This document shows, piece by piece, positions 61,059-64,000 of a stretch of DNA of 64,000 nucleotides; positions within the stretch are counted from its first letter, which is position 1; each line of letters opens with the position of its first letter. The DNA is taken from positions 434,001 through 498,000 of the forward strand of contig OZ037847.1 in assembly GCA_964035575.1 (NCBI GenBank), given 5' to 3'. The translations under genes were made by a program, and so were the position numbers. The notes beneath the pieces were generated by a model that saw only the letters and a list, made by a program, of their open reading frames with translations, did not search any database and had not been told where the DNA came from. This DNA comes from Rhynchopus sp. YZ270_cl-10 (lineage: Eukaryota; Euglenozoa; Diplonemea; Diplonemida; Diplonemidae).

Positions 61059-63307
61059 TTACAACTCCTCAACAAAGCACCCAGAATCGGTGGGAAATAC
61101 ATTTGCAAGGAACACAGCGTATGCAAGGAATAGGACAATGTCTTCTTTGGTATAAGTCTTCTTGTAGATATGAGGAGAGCGGGGGAGATGGGGGAGATGG
61201 GGGAGATCGGGGAGATGGTATTAACAAAAAAGACGCTTTTTTTTGTGTATCTTGTTATAGAAAGAAGGGAGAAGAGAGGGGGCTGTTCCCGGGGGAATAG
61301 AAAAAAAAAATGTGGAAAAATGTGACGGAAGTTTTGCTATTAAAAATGGTGGCGGGGGCAAGTTGGAGGGGGGGGTTTTCTTTTGTACAGAGCGATTGCC
61401 CAACCCAAAGCCCTTTGTTTTCTTTCCCTTCTTTGTGTAGTTATTTGTATTTGTCTTTTTTTTTTTTTGTAAAAAAAACCCCCCCTTTCCCCCCCCTACA
61501 GAGGTGAAAACGAACTGTTTACCTTGTCGCAACGTGCTCGCAACTTGGTAGCTTGTTCGTCAGTGTTTCGATCAATTTCCCTTGCTCGGCATATGTTATG
61601 CCATTCTTGGTCCGATATCTTGAGTGTATGCGACTGTGAAGTATTGTGGTATCGATATTGAAAGAACACAACAAAAATCCCATACCTGATCCTCGTTGGC
61701 ACCACCACCACCACCGCCACCACCTCTGGCGCGCCCTTCACCGCCTTCTGGTGATGTGAGATCATCATGGTGGTATTTCTCGAAGCTTTCATTGCTGTAG
61801 CAGTCGCATGGGGAGAGTTCGTCTGCCTTCTCAAAATCGTCGAGGGAGTATCCATCCTCCTCACTGTCATCTGCAGAGGAGGACGAGCTGACTACCGTCG
61901 TCGACATTGTTGTGTTGTGCTTGCTCGACGCGTCCCCCGTGTTCAACGTCTTCCCACTCTCCGACTTACGCTCCTTTTTCTCCTTCTTCTCCTTCTTCCG
62001 CTTCCCCGAGCCGGGCCTCCGTTTTTTATCCTTTTCCTTCCGTTTCTTGACACGCTTTGAATCAGACTCACTGTCCTCTTCAATATCGTTTGTCCCCCGA
62101 AAATGAATATTCTGTGGTGAAGGTGTCCCAGAACTCACCTTATTGTCCTCTTCTACAAGCAAACACCGTTGCGATGGGAGCAGGTGGATTTCGAGCTCCG
62201 GGGAACGCAGGCTGGACTTCCCCCCTCCGGAGGCCTTCTTCTTCCGCTCAGAGGCCCCGAGGGAGCGACGCCGTTCTCGGGGCGAGGATGTGCTGGGGCT
62301 TTGCTCGCGGGATTTGTCACCACCACCTGAGGCCCCTTTTTTCAGACCATTCTGCCACTGTGCGTACACCCCCTCCACATCATCGTCCTGAAGCCCTTCG
62401 AGGGAAGGTGCAGGAAGTGATGTTGGGGTGACTCCAGTGAAGAAGTCATCGATAATCTGTGTAATGCTTGCACGCTGCGCGGTGTCGACAACAAGCATGC
62501 GCGCCACCATGGCAGCAAGCTTGCTGTATCTTTTGTGCAGTGGGGTGTAGACACCTTCGGTCACCCTTTTGACGACAGCCAATATGTTGCTACCTACAAA
62601 TGGTTTTTCTAAGGCTGCTAACTCGTACAGAACGCATCCAGCACTCCAGACGTCCGCGCTGTTGGTGTAGGAACGGTTCTCGCAGATCTCTGGCGCAATG
62701 TAGAATGGCGTGCCGATGACGGTCTGCGCAACAGAGGTGGCAGAGACAAGCTTGCTGATGCCGAAGTCGGCAATGCGGAGGGTGTTGTTAGCTGTGGTAT
62801 CAAAGCGTTGAAAATGTGTTCAAAAAAAAATCTCATACCAGTCAAAAAGATATTCGCAGGCTTCAAATCTCTGTGAATAATCCCGATGCTGTGTATATAC
62901 TTCATCCCCTGCGCCAGTTGGAACGCCCAAAACGCGATTTCATTTTGTTTGAAATGTGAGTTCGCGGCTTTGCAGGTTTCAATGCGTTTAGAGAGGTCGC
63001 CCTGCGAGCAGTGCTCCATCACGATATTGAGGAAGCCATCCGCATCAACAAAGTGATCCGTATACGAGATGATGTTGAAGTGGTTCAACAGAGAGAGAAT
63101 CTGCACCTCGTTGATCGCCCCACGCATTTCCTCCTCAGGCAGGTCTGCCACATGCACCCGCTTCACTACATGCACACCTTCCATCCCACCCTTCTCAGGG
63201 TTCCCCTCTGCCAAGTACACCTGCCCATAAGATCCTGCCCCCACCGTCTGCAACTTCGAATATCTAGTCCATGTCGCAGGAATAACAGGAACCGGGTCAT
63301 TCCCCAT
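61059..63307 (-). CDS. NEK-like serine/threonine kinase with Ser/Lys-rich tail, four exons
   Basis: Exons 62839-63307, 61686-62791, 61523-61633 and (tentative) 61059-61160; donors GTATGA, GTATGG, GTAAAC. About 595 residues. Kinase hallmarks: VGAGSYGQVYLA (P-loop), VVKRV (Lys), IIHRDLKPANI (catalytic loop; Asp), IADFGISKL (DFG, directly after the first intron), GTPFYIAPEI and DVWSAGCVLYELA. The subdomain pattern is closest to NEK kinases, which act at flagella, basal bodies and mitosis. The tail is Ser/Glu/Lys-rich with KKEKKEKKERK and an acidic patch. The final exon (KTYTKEDIVLFLAYAVF) has good coding character but its acceptor is uncertain. Confidence 0.82.
61161..61522. other. Presumed last intron of the NEK-like gene
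   Basis: 362 nt with (GGGGGAGAT)n-type short repeats near 61185-61215, poly-T and poly-C tracts. No other coding sequence. If the final exon belongs elsewhere, this would be 3' flank. Confidence 0.4.
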
Positions 63308-63858
63308 CTCAAATCAATTAATGGAACCCCCCAATGTGTTATAAGCACCGCTTCATTTCACATAAAAAAATTTTTTTTTGTGAGTGGAAACTGTCTGGTG
63401 GAAAAGGGTGGGGTGTGGGTGTAGGAAATAGTCAAAAAATGTTGGGGTAGATTTTTTTTTCTTTTATGAGGGGGGGGGCAGGGTTTACGCCTAAAACGCT
63501 GGCCCAACGAAATGATTGATGTAGACGAGCCTAAAAAAGGATGAAAAAAGGGGGCTGATAAGGGGGGGAGAAAGCCCCTTTTCTCATCGGGCCTATATGT
63601 TCTACTAACCCAGTGCTAGCGGTTAATTCTTCGTGGGTTTGGAGGGGGGTTTTCGTGCTCTTTTGGCACACTTTTTTTATAACGACGCAGAGAAGTAGTC
63701 AGCTCCAGAAGCCCCAGGCAGGGGGTTAGTAAAACCGCAAACACAGCGTTTTGGGGTTTTTTTTGGTATTCTGGTGCAGATTGGTGCATAGTCTGTGTTG
63801 CAAAGAGGTAAACAGGTGGTGGCAGTGCCACAGCCCACCTCTCTACTAGAGCAGATGT
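63308..63858. other. Spacer between NEK-like kinase and uS12
   Basis: AT-rich with G-runs. No class A/B motif in good form and no gene recognised. Confidence 0.6.
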
Positions 63859-64000
63859 CTATGAACGGGGCTTCTCCTTCTTCTCACGGTACAGAGCGAA
63901 GAGACCAACTCCCGACACCTTGCTGATCTTGAAACGCACTCCGGGAATGTCACCGACAGCGTGGCCGGAACGACCGAGACCCGCGACCAGCACCTCGTCG
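63859..64000 (-). CDS. RPS23: Ribosomal protein uS12 (RPS23), C-terminal part
   Basis: The last 46 codons reach the window edge: [18 protein letters not shown], then [20 protein letters not shown] and [12 protein letters not shown]. This is the invariant C-terminus of the small-subunit decoding-centre protein uS12. The [15 protein letters not shown]...YR.KKEKPR form is like kinetoplastid versions, whereas animals and fungi mostly have [20 protein letters not shown] and YKGKKERPRS. The N-terminal part lies beyond the window. Confidence 0.95.
   Translation of the reverse strand, partial: DEVLVAGLGRSGHAVGDIPGVRFKISKVSGVGLFALYREKKEKPRS

Noticed and set aside
1-64000. tRNA, rRNA, CRISPR arrays or bacterial-type promoters and ribosome binding sites
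   Set aside because: None found. The genes have GT-AG introns and eukaryotic families, so bacterial signals are not expected.

Overview
This is a nuclear window from a eukaryotic protist. The coding sequence is moderately GC-rich, the intergenic DNA is AT-rich with many homopolymer runs, and GT-AG introns are clear. I count about 20 host genes and every one reads on the minus strand. This runs from a partial FAD oxidoreductase at base 1 to the C-terminal end of ribosomal protein uS12 at base 64000. Such a long one-strand gene file is typical of Euglenozoa, which use polycistronic transcription with trans-splicing. The uS12 tail also reads like the kinetoplastid version. Most introns begin GTAT and are short (50-270 nt). 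I therefore favour a free-living, intron-bearing euglenozoan or other discobid (for example a diplonemid), with low certainty on the exact group.

Layout in coordinate order. 1-4.1 kb: a tandem-FAD oxidoreductase, a gamma-glutamylcyclotransferase-fold protein and a small two-exon protein. 4.84-7.46 kb: a complete pogo-type DNA transposon. 8.3-20.0 kb: a two-exon tubulin tyrosine ligase-like enzyme, a Q/P-rich protein, a HAUS1-like coiled-coil protein, a four-exon DEK_C plus HMG-box protein, a large coiled-coil protein and a two-exon unknown. 20-24 kb: gene-poor, with a non-autonomous hAT element. 24.2-25.0 kb: an unknown gene. 25.3-29.1 kb: a small inverted-repeat element interrupted by a complete hAT transposon. 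29.1-40.4 kb: an accessory island with giant palindromes, tyrosine-recombinase (Crypton-like) fragments, two GTCCGAC palindrome arrays and two short tandem repeats; one membrane-anchored host gene sits inside it. 40.5-47.3 kb: a tandem pair of about 1040-residue zinc-finger/LRR/TPR proteins. 48-57 kb: two ubiquitin-like-domain repeat proteins, an ankyrin protein, a basic protein with a hAT relic in its intron, and an IQ-motif protein. 57.8-64 kb: a five-exon NOP53-like ribosome-biogenesis factor, an alpha/beta hydrolase, a NEK-like kinase and uS12.

The most notable unexplained signal is a pair of short hairpin motifs scattered through the intergenic regions and at least two introns. Class A has a conserved CTCTCGTG core inside a stem whose sequence changes in a compensating way. 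Class B has a GTGCAAAC box followed by a hairpin with a GGAC/AGAC loop. All copies I found lie in one orientation relative to the genes. Several sit about 40-70 nt before a cis-splice acceptor or a presumed trans-splice acceptor. They look like a structured RNA element of the polycistronic pre-mRNA, or a large small-RNA family.
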